NCBI GenBank assembly: GCA_016699515.1
Contig: CP064978.1
Location: 434,001-498,000, forward strand
Direction: 5' to 3'
DNA length: 64,000 nucleotides
Origin: Candidatus Peregrinibacteria bacterium
Lineage (GTDB): Bacteria; Patescibacteriota; Gracilibacteria; UM-FILTER-43-11
Below are positions 35,081-45,082 of the stretch, piece by piece. The first letter of the stretch is position 1; the number at the start of each line of letters is the position of its first letter. Position numbers and translations under genes: made by a program. The notes beneath the pieces are model-generated. The model made no database searches. It saw nothing but the letters and a program-made list of their open reading frames with translations, and was not told the origin of the DNA.

Positions 35081-35593
35081 ATGGCTTTTAATCTTTCACT
35101 CAAAAAAGCTCATCCGAGCCTCCTTTATGCATTTGCATTTGCTTTGGGAGTCCTTTTTCATGTCGCCTTAAGTGGTGGTGCCACTATGAATGGTGGTTAC
35201 ACTGCCAATGTGTTAACAGGTAAACAGGATGTAAATTTAAACCAGCAGCCCGCTCTTTCTTTGGCGTGCAATGCTACTAATTGCGACGTGATTGATGAGG
35301 TACACAAAGTACAGAAAAAGCTTGGAAATGGCTCATGGACTTTGGATGCTGTTGGTATGGATGTTCAAAGGCGCGCCAATACCAATCAATCATTATTGGT
35401 TAATTTGTATGGTCATAATGGCAGCGGCGCTCTTTCTAGTTGGAATTTGGAAGCATTAGCTCAACATATTGCTCAATATGGTGATTCGTCTAATTTTCAG
35501 AGCGCTCGCATTCGTGGAGTCAATCAAAGTGGAAATCTATCTTCCTGGTCGATTGAGGCATTGGCTCAGCTTATTGGTGATCGGTGTCGTTAA
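35081..35593 (+). CDS. Putative secreted or anchored protein
   Basis: 170 aa. A basic start and a hydrophobic helix (LLYAFAFALGVLFHVALSGG, about 14-33) act as a signal peptide or anchor. Two copies of a motif ending SSW-[NS]-[IL]-EALAQ-x-I follow (GALSSWNLEALAQHI and GNLSSWSIEALAQLI), showing an internal repeat of about 38 residues. A cysteine pair at CNATNC could form a disulfide. Function unknown. TATAAT lies about 50 bases upstream. Confidence 0.7.
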   Translation: MAFNLSLKKAHPSLLYAFAFALGVLFHVALSGGATMNGGYTANVLTGKQDVNLNQQPALSLACNATNCDVIDEVHKVQKKLGNGSWTLDAVGMDVQRRANTNQSLLVNLYGHNGSGALSSWNLEALAQHIAQYGDSSNFQSARIRGVNQSGNLSSWSIEALAQLIGDRCR

Positions 35594-35594
35594 G

Positions 35595-37449
35595 TCATTC
35601 TATTTCTATAAGAGCAGCTTTAATTGAAGCTGCTTTTTTAGTTTGCCCAGTTTTTAGGTAGCTATCCACCACATTTTGAAGGGTGTTTAAAAAATCAGGA
35701 TGATCTTTCCAAAATATTCGGTAGGCTTCGGTTTGTTTTTGAGCCACTTGCCAAATGGGCGGCATTACGTTGAATAGCTGATTATAAGCAATTTCTGCTT
35801 GCTTGTAGTACCCCATTCCGAATAAGGCATTTCCCCCCAATTGGTTAGCCAAGGGTAAATTCGGATATTTTTCTATTAAGTAGAGCGCTGAATTGATTAG
35901 GTTATTCGAGGGGTTAATTGTGTTAATTTTTAGATTTTCGATCAGGGACTTGGATGAATCGTGTGTATGATTTCTAAAAAATTCCATTCCATAGCCTGAG
36001 TTGTGGTTCCATTGCACCAGCTATTGGGCTGTTTAAAAAATTTTCTATCAAAATGGGGTAAGTGTCATCATAGGGATTCCATTTCTTAAACTTCCAGGCT
36101 TGTTGGACCGCTTCTTCATAGTCACCCTTGCTTGTTAATATTACCGCGTTCTTAAGCGCGCGATTCTGAGTAAATAATACCGATCCAGAAACCAATAAAA
36201 AGACTGAAGTAAGTATGGGTAATAGTATCCACTTTAACGGTATGATGATTTGCCTCGTTTTGAATTTAAGTGTGATGATCCACAAAGCGATTATTGCGTA
36301 AATGCTGTGTGTACTTGAATGAAATCCAAACAGATTGGATATGCCTAAGGCTATTAATGCGCCTGACATCCATAGTTCCCAATCGCTGTCTTTTCTTTTC
36401 CACGCTTTTATTACTATCCATATTATGAATAAGTATAGCAATAATCCCCCCAACCCAAAATCAAACAGCCATTGCATGGGCTGGTTGTGCACGCGATCGA
36501 TTAAGGTGGTGTAGTCCTCATAAAGAAAGTAGTCTTTTTTTACCCATTTTTCAAACCAGAACTGATAGGTTTCACTACCAAAGCCATTTATGATTTGCAG
36601 TGGATTTTCTACCCAGATTTTTAGGGTTGTTTTCCATATTTCCTGTCGTGACAGGAGTGATCGAATGCCGGGATTGAAATAAAGATAACCACCTGTAATA
36701 CTGCCCAGCAAACCGATTCCATACGCAATGAATCCTTTTTTGTAACCATTCCGATGCAGTAATGTGAGTGGTACTATTGCGATGATTCCTAACCATGTCG
36801 CCCGGTTTAAAGTGAGCAAAAGGGCAATTAACACTGTTAATAGCGCTATAATCCACAAAAAACGGCTCTTTTTTTGATTGAAAATCAAATAGAAACTTGC
36901 GAATATCGGGAAAATTAAATAAGCACCTAACGCGGTCGGATTACCTAGTGTGGAATATGGCCTGCCTGACAGAATCGCAGTTATTTCATGAGAAAACCAA
37001 TTCCAGCCGGCTTTTTGTGCAATTCCAATTGCGCCAATAATCCCTCCTATGGCTGCAATTGCCATGCAGACCGTTTGGATTTGTTTTTTACCAATTTTTA
37101 TTTGTACAAGTGACCAGTACAGTAACAAAAAATGCATACTGATCAACATGCCTGACTGTCGGTAGAAACTACCCCAAAATGCAACTATTGAATACGGTGA
37201 AAATACGGTCGCAATTGTCATTGATATCAACGCGAATACGCTGAATATCAGTATTACTGGGCTATACTGAATAGTGATTTTTTTTTCTTGAATCCATTTG
37301 ACCAACAAGTGCACCATCAACCCTGTCATTATCCACTTTAGGGCGATTACCTTAGGTACTTCAAATATGTCTCCACCGCCTAAATCCATGCAAAGAGGAA
37401 TGGCAAGTAGTGCATATATCAAGTAGACTGACTTGTTTTTTTTAATCAT
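35595..37449 (-). CDS. O-antigen ligase-like protein with C-terminal TPR-like domain
   Basis: About 617 aa once one extra base near 36000-36030 is removed; as it stands, the frame stops at 35974. Around twelve membrane helices are followed by a soluble domain with helical pairs like NQLGGNALFGMGYYKQAEIAYNQLF, typical of TPR repeats. The periplasmic loop contains QEIWKTTLKIWVENPLQIINGFG and later RVHNQPMQWLFDFG, matching Wzy_C family landmarks. Proteins of this type ligate glycans or glycosylate pilins. With pilus genes in the window, a pilin O-ligase role is possible but not shown. Confidence 0.82.
35613..35639 (+). terminator. Terminator after the secreted-protein gene
   Basis: AGCAGCTT-TAATTG-AAGCTGCT followed by a T run; it overlaps the 3' end of the converging gene. 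Confidence 0.8.
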
Positions 37450-37457
37450 TAGATTTT

Positions 37458-37919
37458 TTAGACTTTGGTTTGAATGTCTTTAATTTCAACGATGGTTTCG
37501 GGCTTACTTACTTCTACTTGCACCAGCTCCAAGTTGTGAGTGATGAAATTTTCTCCATTTTTGTAAGGCTTTTCGTACACAATTTTGCTGATGCCGGCGT
37601 TGATGATTCCTTTTAAACAATGATTGCAGGGAAAATGGGTGCAATACAGCGTGGCGTCGATGGTACTGTTTCCGTGCATGGCTGCCTGCAGCATGGCGTT
37701 CATTTCGGCGTGTACGGCCCGTTGGCAGTGCCCGGCCACTTCGTTGCAGCCCTCCTGATAACAATGAGCCACCCCTCGCGGTGAACCGTTGTAGCCGGTC
37801 GAAATGATCGATTTGTTTTTTACTAACACCGCGCCCACTTGTGCCTTGGGGCAGGTGCCGCGTTTGGCCACTACGGTGGCGATTTCCATAAAGTATTGAT
37901 CGATGGTTATTCTATTCAT
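37458..37919 (-). CDS. dCMP deaminase
   Basis: 153 aa. The zinc site is HAEMNAMLQAA plus PCNHC (HAE and PCxxC), and GYNGSPRG and a C-rich segment (CYQEGCNEVAGHC) match the ComEB-type dCMP deaminases. It converts dCMP to dUMP to feed thymidylate synthesis in the cytoplasm. It lies 8 bases upstream of the glycan ligase-like gene and may be cotranscribed with it. Confidence 0.93.
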   Translation of the reverse strand: MNRITIDQYFMEIATVVAKRGTCPKAQVGAVLVKNKSIISTGYNGSPRGVAHCYQEGCNEVAGHCQRAVHAEMNAMLQAAMHGNSTIDATLYCTHFPCNHCLKGIINAGISKIVYEKPYKNGENFITHNLELVQVEVSKPETIVEIKDIQTKV

Positions 37920-38007
37920 TATTACTTATTATTTATTACTTATTTTTGCCTGCTGATTGGATTGTAGTTTGTGATGGTGCGGTTGTCCAATTTCAGTTTA
38001 ATTGAGC

Positions 38008-38035
38008 TTGATTTTAGGATTGGATGATTTATAAT
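38008..38035 (+). promoter_or_regulatory. Promoter
   Basis: TTGATT (38008-38013), 16 bases, then TATAAT (38030-38035). The ATG at 38051 is 15 bases after the -10. Confidence 0.6.
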
Positions 38036-38050
38036 TCGGGCCCCTAATTT

Positions 38051-38747
38051 ATGCCAATGAATGTTGCCCCCAGTCGCCCTTCTGCTTCACCTGCCGAAGC
38101 ACCCCGCCCCTTTGCGCCTATGCGCACCTTGGTGCATGCGTCCCGTTCTAACTTTACCTCTATTCTTGTGATCGCGTTGTTTTGCGCAAGGCTTGCTTAT
38201 AAACATTCCAATGCCAGTGATGCATTAAAACCTGCCGATTCTATACCGGTTATCTCTCGATCTGCACAGTCATCCAGTGAACTGATCACGCTCTCAAATG
38301 GAACAGTTTTATTACCTCACTTATTTGGCCCTACCAAAGAGGCGATTTTAAATGAGCCACCTTACGGTCGTTTGTGGGATGGGCAAGCTAGAATTGCCCC
38401 TTAAAGAGGCTGATATTCACTCGTTCCACCCTGTTTTAAGCGCGCAATTGGCACGATTTTCTTCCATGGCTTCGTTCATGGCTATCGTCCAAAACTTACG
38501 CAAGGAATACGCTTAAATTAACCCTGAGTTTGCCAGTGCTCTTCGGGCCAAATTGGGGCACGGGTCTATGGTAGAACTTAAAGGATCTAGCCTTGAGGTA
38601 ACGCTTACGATTGAATTGCCGTACATGGCGAATAATGGAGCCAAGGGTGCCTGCATTCATTCTTTTTCGCTGCCCATTGATTTGCCTCTACCGTCTGTGG
38701 ATACTTCTTCGTCCGCTATCCCGGCCACCCAAACCGGCTTGTATTGA
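38051..38747 (+). pseudogene. Broken gene of unknown function
   Basis: The first frame (117 aa) has a basic, Pro-rich start and a hydrophobic segment (SILVIALFCARLA). It stops at 38404, but coding character continues in another frame (MGKLELPLKEADIHSFHPVL ... NLRKEYA) if one G is removed near 38376-38381. A TAA at 38514 then interrupts that same frame, which goes on as INPEFASALRAKL ... QTGLY to 38747. One indel plus one in-frame stop make it a decayed gene or a sequence with two errors. No family is recognised. Confidence 0.5.
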
Positions 38748-38797
38748 CATTTACTGGATAATATTTATAATGTTATTCAAATTTGTCTATCGAAATC

Positions 38798-40232
38798 ATG
38801 GCTTCACGCTTGGAATCATCACCGACATCTTCGTACGATTTTGAGATTGAAGATTTAAACCAAGCGATTAAGCCGGAGGATTTAATAGCGCGCTTTCAAT
38901 CTGAATTAAAAACGCAGTTCAAGCCCCCTCTCGATGAATTTAAGGCTGAATTTGAGACACACATTGGGCGCATTAAGCGAGGTATTCCCTCTGAATTGCA
39001 TTCAAAGCTTGATGAGGCCCTTGAAGGAGTTGTGATCCCCGGCTTTGAACAGCTTGCTTTTCAGGTTGAACCGGTTGGCGAGCTTAATCCTCAATCTTCC
39101 ACTCAATCCGCTGGCTTTTTGTATTCGATTGAAAACTCTGAATGGATTTTGAATGTGATAAATGAAGCCTTTGAGCGCCTAAAACCCTGGGAAACGGTGG
39201 CTAATCTTTTTGCTTTTATTAACCCAAAAACTTCCGAAGACCTCACTCGCTTTATGGAGCGGTTGCTCGCACTGGAAGCCGCTTTATTAGCGGCGCAAAG
39301 TGAAGGAGAAGGAGAGGGTGTTCAAAAAGCACAAGCAGACTTGGATCATCAACAAATCCTTGTGCATGACAAGCAGGCAGCACAAGCCAAATGGAAGCAT
39401 CGAGCGGATCAACTTTTGGCGGCCGTTCGTAATAGTGGCCCAAGCCAGCCCCTTGATGTTGCGTTGATGGGTTTTGTGGATTTATTAAGCTTGCGAAAGT
39501 TCCCCCAAGGCACTCCGTTTTCTACGGATGTTTTTCGGAGGGCTTTTTTCTGCCACATTGGAGAAAGAGTTCACTATTCACATTCGCACTATTGGCATTC
39601 AGGAGCAGAAAAAAGAGCTGGTTGAAAGGCGGCGGGTTCAATTGATGAGTACCTTGCGATATTTGGTATTCCCAGTTGCGGGGCTGCTTGTTTATGGGGG
39701 GTATCAATTGGCTCAAACGGGTACGATTTCTAATGTTGCTCCGACGATTCAGAGTGAGGGTCCATCCGAATTGGCGCAGCTTAAAGAAACAATAAATGAT
39801 TTGCTAAACAGCCCTTACGCTTTTTTGTTTGATGAGGATATCCTTCGCTCCTGTCAAACTTTCCCGAAATTAAACAGCTACGTTATGGGCGTTCTAAATA
39901 ACAATAAGTCACTTCACGCTGAAATCCAGCGTATGGATTTGGGTTTCCCGGTTTTATGGACCGAAACAAATGGACGATATCTTGTTCAGATTAATCCCGA
40001 TTTTATGGGGCCATTGCATTCGCGTTTTCCGGAAATTCGGTTTGAGGTGCTGATCAATGGGGCCCCTTTTAGTGCTGCAGTTGGCCAACAGGAGCTATGT
40101 GATGCCACACTCGAATTATCCTTACAATTTTCGATCCCAACATCTCACGCATCATTTAGCTCGGCTACTTCCGTTGCCCCACTTGATTTGCAAAGGTCAT
40201 TCGGACGTCAATCACCCTGCCAATCGCGGTAG
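38798..40232 (+). CDS. Helical protein with one membrane segment (one frameshift)
   Basis: About 477 aa after removing one T in the run at 39529-39533. The first 250 residues are acidic and helical, with a probable coiled coil (LEAALLAAQSEGEGEGVQKAQADLDHQQ). One membrane helix (LRYLVFPVAGLLVYGGYQLA) follows, then a domain of about 180 residues that should lie outside the cytoplasm. No family is recognised. Its end overlaps the next gene, on the other strand, by 25 bp. Confidence 0.65.
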
Positions 40233-40768
40233 TAATTTAGCACCGTCTTCTCCAGTTCCTCCAACGTTCCTTCATTCACCAAAGTTACGTCGGTTTTTTG
40301 CATACATTTACCCACCTGTTGGCCGGCTAGGCTTTCGCCTTCGCTCAATTCACGTTCGATTTTTCTGAGGATTTCGTCGGGGGTTTTGGCGTCGCTGGGG
40401 CGGGCGCGTTTTAAAATCCGTTCGACCAGTAAATCGCGATTGGCCTCAAGCCCGACGATGATAACGCCATCGTGTTTTTTAAGCTCGTCGATTTCGGCGG
40501 GGTTACGAATGCCGTCGACCACCCATTTATCCGTGCCCGAAGCCTGAATTTTTTCAAGAGCTCGCTTGGCCAAAACGCCCAATCCTTCTGTTTCGCGCAG
40601 GTCGTTTCCCACTTCCATCAATTGTTCGCGTTCTTCGGGTACGCCGCGTTTACGGGCTTCTTCGCGTACCATCATGGAAAGGGTGATGTATTGAAATCCT
40701 TCTTTCTCAAGAATTTTAACAACCTCGCCTTTGCCGGCACCCATGGATCCTGTTAAACCAATGATCAT
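40208..40768 (-). CDS. P-loop nucleotide kinase, dephospho-CoA kinase-like
   Basis: 186 aa. Walker A GLTGSMGAGKGE lies at residues 4-15; WVVDGIRNPAEIDEL and VERILKRARPSDAKTPDE correspond to the DGIR and lid regions of UPF0200/CoaE-like kinases. It phosphorylates a small metabolite or nucleotide in the cytoplasm; dephospho-CoA is one possibility. The ATP loop GAGKGE has a Glu where kinases usually have S or T, which is atypical. Confidence 0.75.
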   Translation of the reverse strand: MIIGLTGSMGAGKGEVVKILEKEGFQYITLSMMVREEARKRGVPEEREQLMEVGNDLRETEGLGVLAKRALEKIQASGTDKWVVDGIRNPAEIDELKKHDGVIIVGLEANRDLLVERILKRARPSDAKTPDEILRKIERELSEGESLAGQQVGKCMQKTDVTLVNEGTLEELEKTVLNYYRDWQGD

Positions 40769-40780
40769 TATTCAATGGGG

Positions 40781-41732
40781 TTAATGTGACCAATTCCGTG
40801 CCTTTAATTGTTGATTGTGTTCGGGATTGGTTTGGTGATGTAGGGTGGAAAAAATCAGTCCGATCACAATTAAGCTGCCTCCAAACAGATGATACATGCT
40901 TAGTTTTTCGCCCAGAATCATCATTGCAAACATCACCCCAAATAATGGAGAGCTCATGCCGATGGTACTGGCTCGATTGGCCGGGATCATTTCAACAGAT
41001 TTGTACCAAAGCGACTGCGCTCCCACAATCACAATCAGTGAAAAGAACGCGAGCACCAAAAAATTTTTCATATTGAAAATCGGGCTGAAATCATGCGAAA
41101 AATCGAATAAAAACGGCACAATGGTTAGGTTGAGAATGATTCCAAGCATGTTGCGTACTAGCACAACCAGTTCGGGCGATACTTGGCTTGAAAACCGTTT
41201 GAATACGTTCGTGGAAAGTGCGCCAAAAAAAGCGGCTCCAAATAAAAGCGTGTCTCCACTGGCCAGCTGCAAGCTTTCGGTGAGCCCTTTGGTGGCAATA
41301 AAATAGGCGCCGCCGAACATAATGATGGTTCCAATGATTTGTTTTGGCGTTACTTTTTCTTTCAGCCAAATCGCTGAAATAATTCCCACGATCACCATTT
41401 GGGTCCGACTAATGAGCACGCCATTGATGGCGGAGGTTTTGAGGAGTCCGTTAAACAAAAAAGAGGCTGAATGACCGCCGATAAAATCCCGACGCCAATT
41501 AAGCCCCAGATCACTTTGTAGGGAGTGTGAGCAATTGTTTGAAAGCTGGATAGGCGCCAAAAAAAACCGCCAACGTGATCACTGAAAATAGTTGAGCTAT
41601 TGCGGCGAGTGAATAGGTTGAAAATTGTTCCAGCAGAATTTTGGTGAACGTAGAATAGCTCGAAATAAAAATGGTAGAAACAAGAGCAGCCAGTGAACCA
41701 AACCATAGTTTTTGACCCATGAAATGTTTCAT
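40781..41732 (-). CDS. EamA/DMT-family transporter (two frameshifts)
   Basis: About 317 aa in three frames. The N-terminus (41732 to about 41520) gives MKHFMGQKLWFGSLAALVSTIFISSYSTF; the middle fragment, KVIWGLIGVGILSA, is short; the rest (from about 41480) continues SASFLFNGLLKTSAINGVLISRTQM through the second EamA repeat. Two single-base deletions explain both breaks; one lies in a G run. Ten membrane helices are expected. The substrate is unknown. It overlaps purB by four bases (ATGA), suggesting translational coupling. Confidence 0.8.
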
Positions 41733-43069
41733 AATTGTGCGGATAATCCGATGTAGGTGGCAGGGGTGAGGCTCAGCAATCGTTTTTTGTCTTCATCCGG
41801 AATGTCGAGCGCGCTTACAAAGGTGTGTATTTCTTCTTTGGTCAGCCGCTTTCCTCGTGTCAGTTCTTTAAGTTTTTCGTACGCTTGCGGCACAGCGTGT
41901 TTGCGCATAACGGTTTGAATGGGTTCGGCTAACAGTTCCCAATTGCCATTCAATTCCGCTTCGATTTTTACCTTATTGAGCTCCAGTTTCCCCAATCCCT
42001 TCAAAGTAGATTGATAGGCCAGTAGGCTGTACCCCAAGGCTACCCCTATATTGCGTTGAACCGTGCTGTCGGTTAGGTCTCTTTGCATGCGACTGACGGG
42101 TAGTTTTTCGGAAAGGTGACTGAGTAGCGCGTTGGCGAGCCCAATATTGCCTTCGGAATTTTCAAAGTCGATCGGATTCACTTTGTGGGGCATGGTGGAA
42201 CTGCCTACCTCGCCCTTCACCACTTTTTGTTTAAAAATTCCTCGACTGATGTAGAGCCATAAGTCCCGGTCCAAATCGAGCAAAACCGTGTTGAATAGTC
42301 TAAGCGTGTTGAACAATTCGGCCTGATAATCGTGTTGCTCAATTTGAGTGGTGAGCGGGTTGTAATCGAGCCCTAAATTTTGAACAAAATTTTTGCTCAA
42401 CTTTCGCCAGTTTACTTTAGGATAAGCGACTACATGTGCATTGAATCCGCCCGATGCGCCATTGAGTTTTCCAAAATATTCTTGTTTTTTAAGGTGATCC
42501 AATTGACGTTTAAGGCCTTCGGCAAAAATTTTAAGCTCCTTGCCCACGGTGGTGGGGGTAGCCGGTTGGCCGTGCGTCATGGACATGAGGGGTTGTTTTT
42601 TCCACTGCGATGCTAATTTAGCCAACTGCTTTTGCAGTTCTTTCATTACCGGAATCATCACCTGTTCCATTCCGTGCTTGAGCATCAGCCCATAGGCTAA
42701 ATTATTAATGTCTTCGGACGTGCACGCGAAATGGATGAATTCCAGGTGGGGTTTAAGCGAAGTATGAATCAGTTTTTCTTTTAGGTAATATTCAACCGCC
42801 TTTACATCGTGATTGGTGGTTTTTTCGATCGTTTTAATTCGCATCGCTTCTTTTTCGTCAAACTGTTCCACCAGATTCCCAAGTAACTCCAATTCTGGAT
42901 CGGTAAACGGAGGCAATTCTTCGATTCCCGGTTCCGCCGAGAGCATCATCAGAAAGCTCACTTCGACCAGCAAGCGATACTTGATGAGGGCATATTCCGA
43001 AAAATAAGGTTGAAGGTCGGCGACTTTGCCGGCATAGCGTCCATCCAGTGGGGAAAGTGCAGTGATCAT
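41729..43069 (-). CDS. purB: Adenylosuccinate lyase
   Basis: 446 aa. The superfamily signature GEVGSSTMPHKVNPIDFEN holds the catalytic serine loop; HFACTSEDINNLAYGL and MSMTHGQPATPTTVGKE carry the histidines. The length and the opening ITALSPLDGRYAGKV match the E. coli-type enzyme. It acts twice in purine synthesis, cleaving SAICAR and adenylosuccinate to release fumarate. It follows purC and purE in the same direction. Confidence 0.96.
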   Translation of the reverse strand: MITALSPLDGRYAGKVADLQPYFSEYALIKYRLLVEVSFLMMLSAEPGIEELPPFTDPELELLGNLVEQFDEKEAMRIKTIEKTTNHDVKAVEYYLKEKLIHTSLKPHLEFIHFACTSEDINNLAYGLMLKHGMEQVMIPVMKELQKQLAKLASQWKKQPLMSMTHGQPATPTTVGKELKIFAEGLKRQLDHLKKQEYFGKLNGASGGFNAHVVAYPKVNWRKLSKNFVQNLGLDYNPLTTQIEQHDYQAELFNTLRLFNTVLLDLDRDLWLYISRGIFKQKVVKGEVGSSTMPHKVNPIDFENSEGNIGLANALLSHLSEKLPVSRMQRDLTDSTVQRNIGVALGYSLLAYQSTLKGLGKLELNKVKIEAELNGNWELLAEPIQTVMRKHAVPQAYEKLKELTRGKRLTKEEIHTFVSALDIPDEDKKRLLSLTPATYIGLSAQL

Positions 43070-43119
43070 TTATTAAGTTGTGGGTTTTAAGTTGTAAGTT
43101 GTAAGTTTTAGACTTCGAG

Positions 43120-43572
43120 CTAAGAAAATTTTGCCTTCACTTCTTGAATGTGTGCTTCTACTTTAGCCTTTAGATCGGCGTCGGTCAGTGCCAAAATTTT
43201 AACGGCCGCAATGGCCGCGTTTTGAGGATCCACCACGGTCATGGCGGGAGTGTCGCTGGGCATCATCACCGTTGAATGAATATTCACGTTGTAATCGGCT
43301 TTGTCACTAAAAGGAGGGCAGGCGATTACCGGGTGGGTGGCCGAACCCGAGGTACAGCCGGAAAGCCCGTTGCTGCGCCCGGCACAGGTGATGTAAACCA
43401 CGGCGTCTTCACGGGCATTGATTTGATTGATATATTCCACCAATTTTTCGGGAACTTTGTGAGCGGAGCAAACCTTGATTTCGGTTTCAACTCCAAAGGG
43501 TTGAATGTAAGAAATGATTTTTTCGGCATGGGGCCGGTCGGCTTCGGAACCAAGAATGATGGGGATGAACAT
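43120..43572 (-). CDS. purE: AIR carboxylase PurE, class II type
   Basis: 150 aa. GSEADRPHAEKII and CSAHKVPEKL are followed by ITCAGRSNGLSGCTSGSATHPVIACPPFSDK and MMPSDTPAMTVV. Class I PurE has AGGAAHLPG at that place; AGRSNGL...SG...PVI.CPP is the pattern of class II enzymes such as the animal PAICS domain, which carboxylate AIR directly with CO2 and need no PurK. No purK is in the window, as expected for class II. It sits between purC and purB. Confidence 0.9.
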   Translation of the reverse strand: MFIPIILGSEADRPHAEKIISYIQPFGVETEIKVCSAHKVPEKLVEYINQINAREDAVVYITCAGRSNGLSGCTSGSATHPVIACPPFSDKADYNVNIHSTVMMPSDTPAMTVVDPQNAAIAAVKILALTDADLKAKVEAHIQEVKAKFS

Positions 43573-43604
43573 TTTTACTAAAATTACGAATTAAAAATTA
43601 TGAA

Positions 43605-44576
43605 TTACGAATTGAAATAACTATTTAGATTGTTTTGAATCCGTTCGTGAATCGGTTCGTCAGCATTGTATTCAAAGGTCATTCCGGTGATTTTTTCGTA
43701 AATATCAATGTACCGAGCGGATAATTCTTCGACCAAATCATCGGGTGCTTCGGGGAGCTCAGGATCGTTGTATGGATCACAGTTGTCTTTAAACCAGAGG
43801 CGCAAAAATTCTTTATCAAAGTTTTCGGGTTCTTTGCCCTCAGCCATGCGCTGTTCATACGTGGCTGCCACCCAGTAGCGTGAGGAATCGGGGGTATGCA
43901 CCTCGTCGGCTAAAATAATGTTTCCCTCGGCATCTTCTCCAAATTCATACTTGGTATCCACCAGAATAAACCCTTTTTTGGCAGCGATTTCTTGCCCCCG
44001 TTTAAACACGGCTAACGCAAACCGCTCAATTTTTTCCCATTTTTCTTGAGGAACCAATCCCTGGCTAATGATTTCCTCGCGCGAGATTTTTTCATCGTGC
44101 TCATCGTCTTTGGTGGTGGGAGTCAAAATGGGTTCAGCGAATTTTTGATTCTTTTTAAGGCCTTCGGGTAATTGCACTCCGCAAAAAAGGCGTTCACCTT
44201 TTTCGTAGTTCACCCATGCTGAGGTGCCGGTAGAACCGGTGATGTAGCCGCGTACCACCACTTCGACCGGGAAAATTTTAACGGGCTTGGCCACCATTAC
44301 ATTGGGGTCGGGCACGGCGATCATATGATTGGCGACAATGTCTTTGGTTTGCTCAAACCAAAATTGACTGAACTGATTTAACACCGCTCCTTTGAAGGGA
44401 ATGGCAGCGAGCACGCGATCAAAGGCCGATTGACGGTCGGTGGTCACGAATACTTTGTTGCCGTTTTTTTCGTACATGTCGCGCACCTTACCTTTGTAGA
44501 TACTTGAAACCCCCTCAAAATTGGTCTCGGTGAGCGTGTTTTTGAGGTTCTTCTTAATCAAATCACGATTAGCCAT
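43605..44576 (-). CDS. purC: SAICAR synthase
   Basis: 323 aa, the longer yeast Ade1-like form. SSIYKGKVRDMYE (ATP-binding loop), VVVRGYITGSTGTSAW and LVDTKYEFGEDAEGNIILADEVHTPDSSRYW are the conserved blocks. It joins aspartate to CAIR with ATP, the step between PurE and PurB. A short A/T-rich spacer, made of GAATTACGAATTA-like words, separates it from purE. Confidence 0.97.
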   Translation of the reverse strand: MANRDLIKKNLKNTLTETNFEGVSSIYKGKVRDMYEKNGNKVFVTTDRQSAFDRVLAAIPFKGAVLNQFSQFWFEQTKDIVANHMIAVPDPNVMVAKPVKIFPVEVVVRGYITGSTGTSAWVNYEKGERLFCGVQLPEGLKKNQKFAEPILTPTTKDDEHDEKISREEIISQGLVPQEKWEKIERFALAVFKRGQEIAAKKGFILVDTKYEFGEDAEGNIILADEVHTPDSSRYWVAATYEQRMAEGKEPENFDKEFLRLWFKDNCDPYNDPELPEAPDDLVEELSARYIDIYEKITGMTFEYNADEPIHERIQNNLNSYFNS

Positions 44577-44691
44577 GGTGAATTATGAATTAGAAATTAC
44601 GAATTAAATAAATAATTCTAGTTTTACTTTAGCGAAAAAAACTTTTATTGAAAATCTCTTTTCGATACAATTGTTCATAATTTATAATTCG

Positions 44692-45018
44692 TTGCCCTTT
44701 TTGCCCCTAAAGGTCCCTTCTATTAATCGGGATTTTGAATGTCCGCGCTTGCGTCGGCGTTTTCGACGTGTTAATACCGTTCGTGGATTGATTGCCAATG
44801 TGTGCGCAGCGGGAGGTCTTCATTTTTACCATGCAGGAAAGCCCGGTATTTTTATTCAGTCTGAGGCGATTTTAATAGCGTTTAATGTATTTCGATCGAT
44901 GGTGCAAGCGCAACTCAAAAACACTCAATTACGCTCCTTTTTGAATGCTCTTCCGAACGAATGTGGTTTTAGAAACGCAGTGGCACGTGTTTTTAAACTC
45001 TCCGAGTTGCTCGATTAA
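44692..45018 (+). CDS. Small basic protein of unknown function
   Basis: Up to 108 aa; there is no ATG, so TTG 44692 or a later codon is the start. The N-terminus is very basic (CPRLRRRFRRVNTVRG), followed by a hydrophobic, helical region. No family is recognised. Its existence rests on the open frame and on its position in the gap between purC and the peptidase gene, so confidence is low. Confidence 0.4.
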   Translation: MPFLPLKVPSINRDFECPRLRRRFRRVNTVRGLIANVCAAGGLHFYHAGKPGIFIQSEAILIAFNVFRSMVQAQLKNTQLRSFLNALPNECGFRNAVARVFKLSELLD

Positions 45019-45082
45019 TCTTTTACTATATTTACATTCTAATTTTTATTCGTTAGCGTGTTTTTGTTGATAATTTTTTAGC

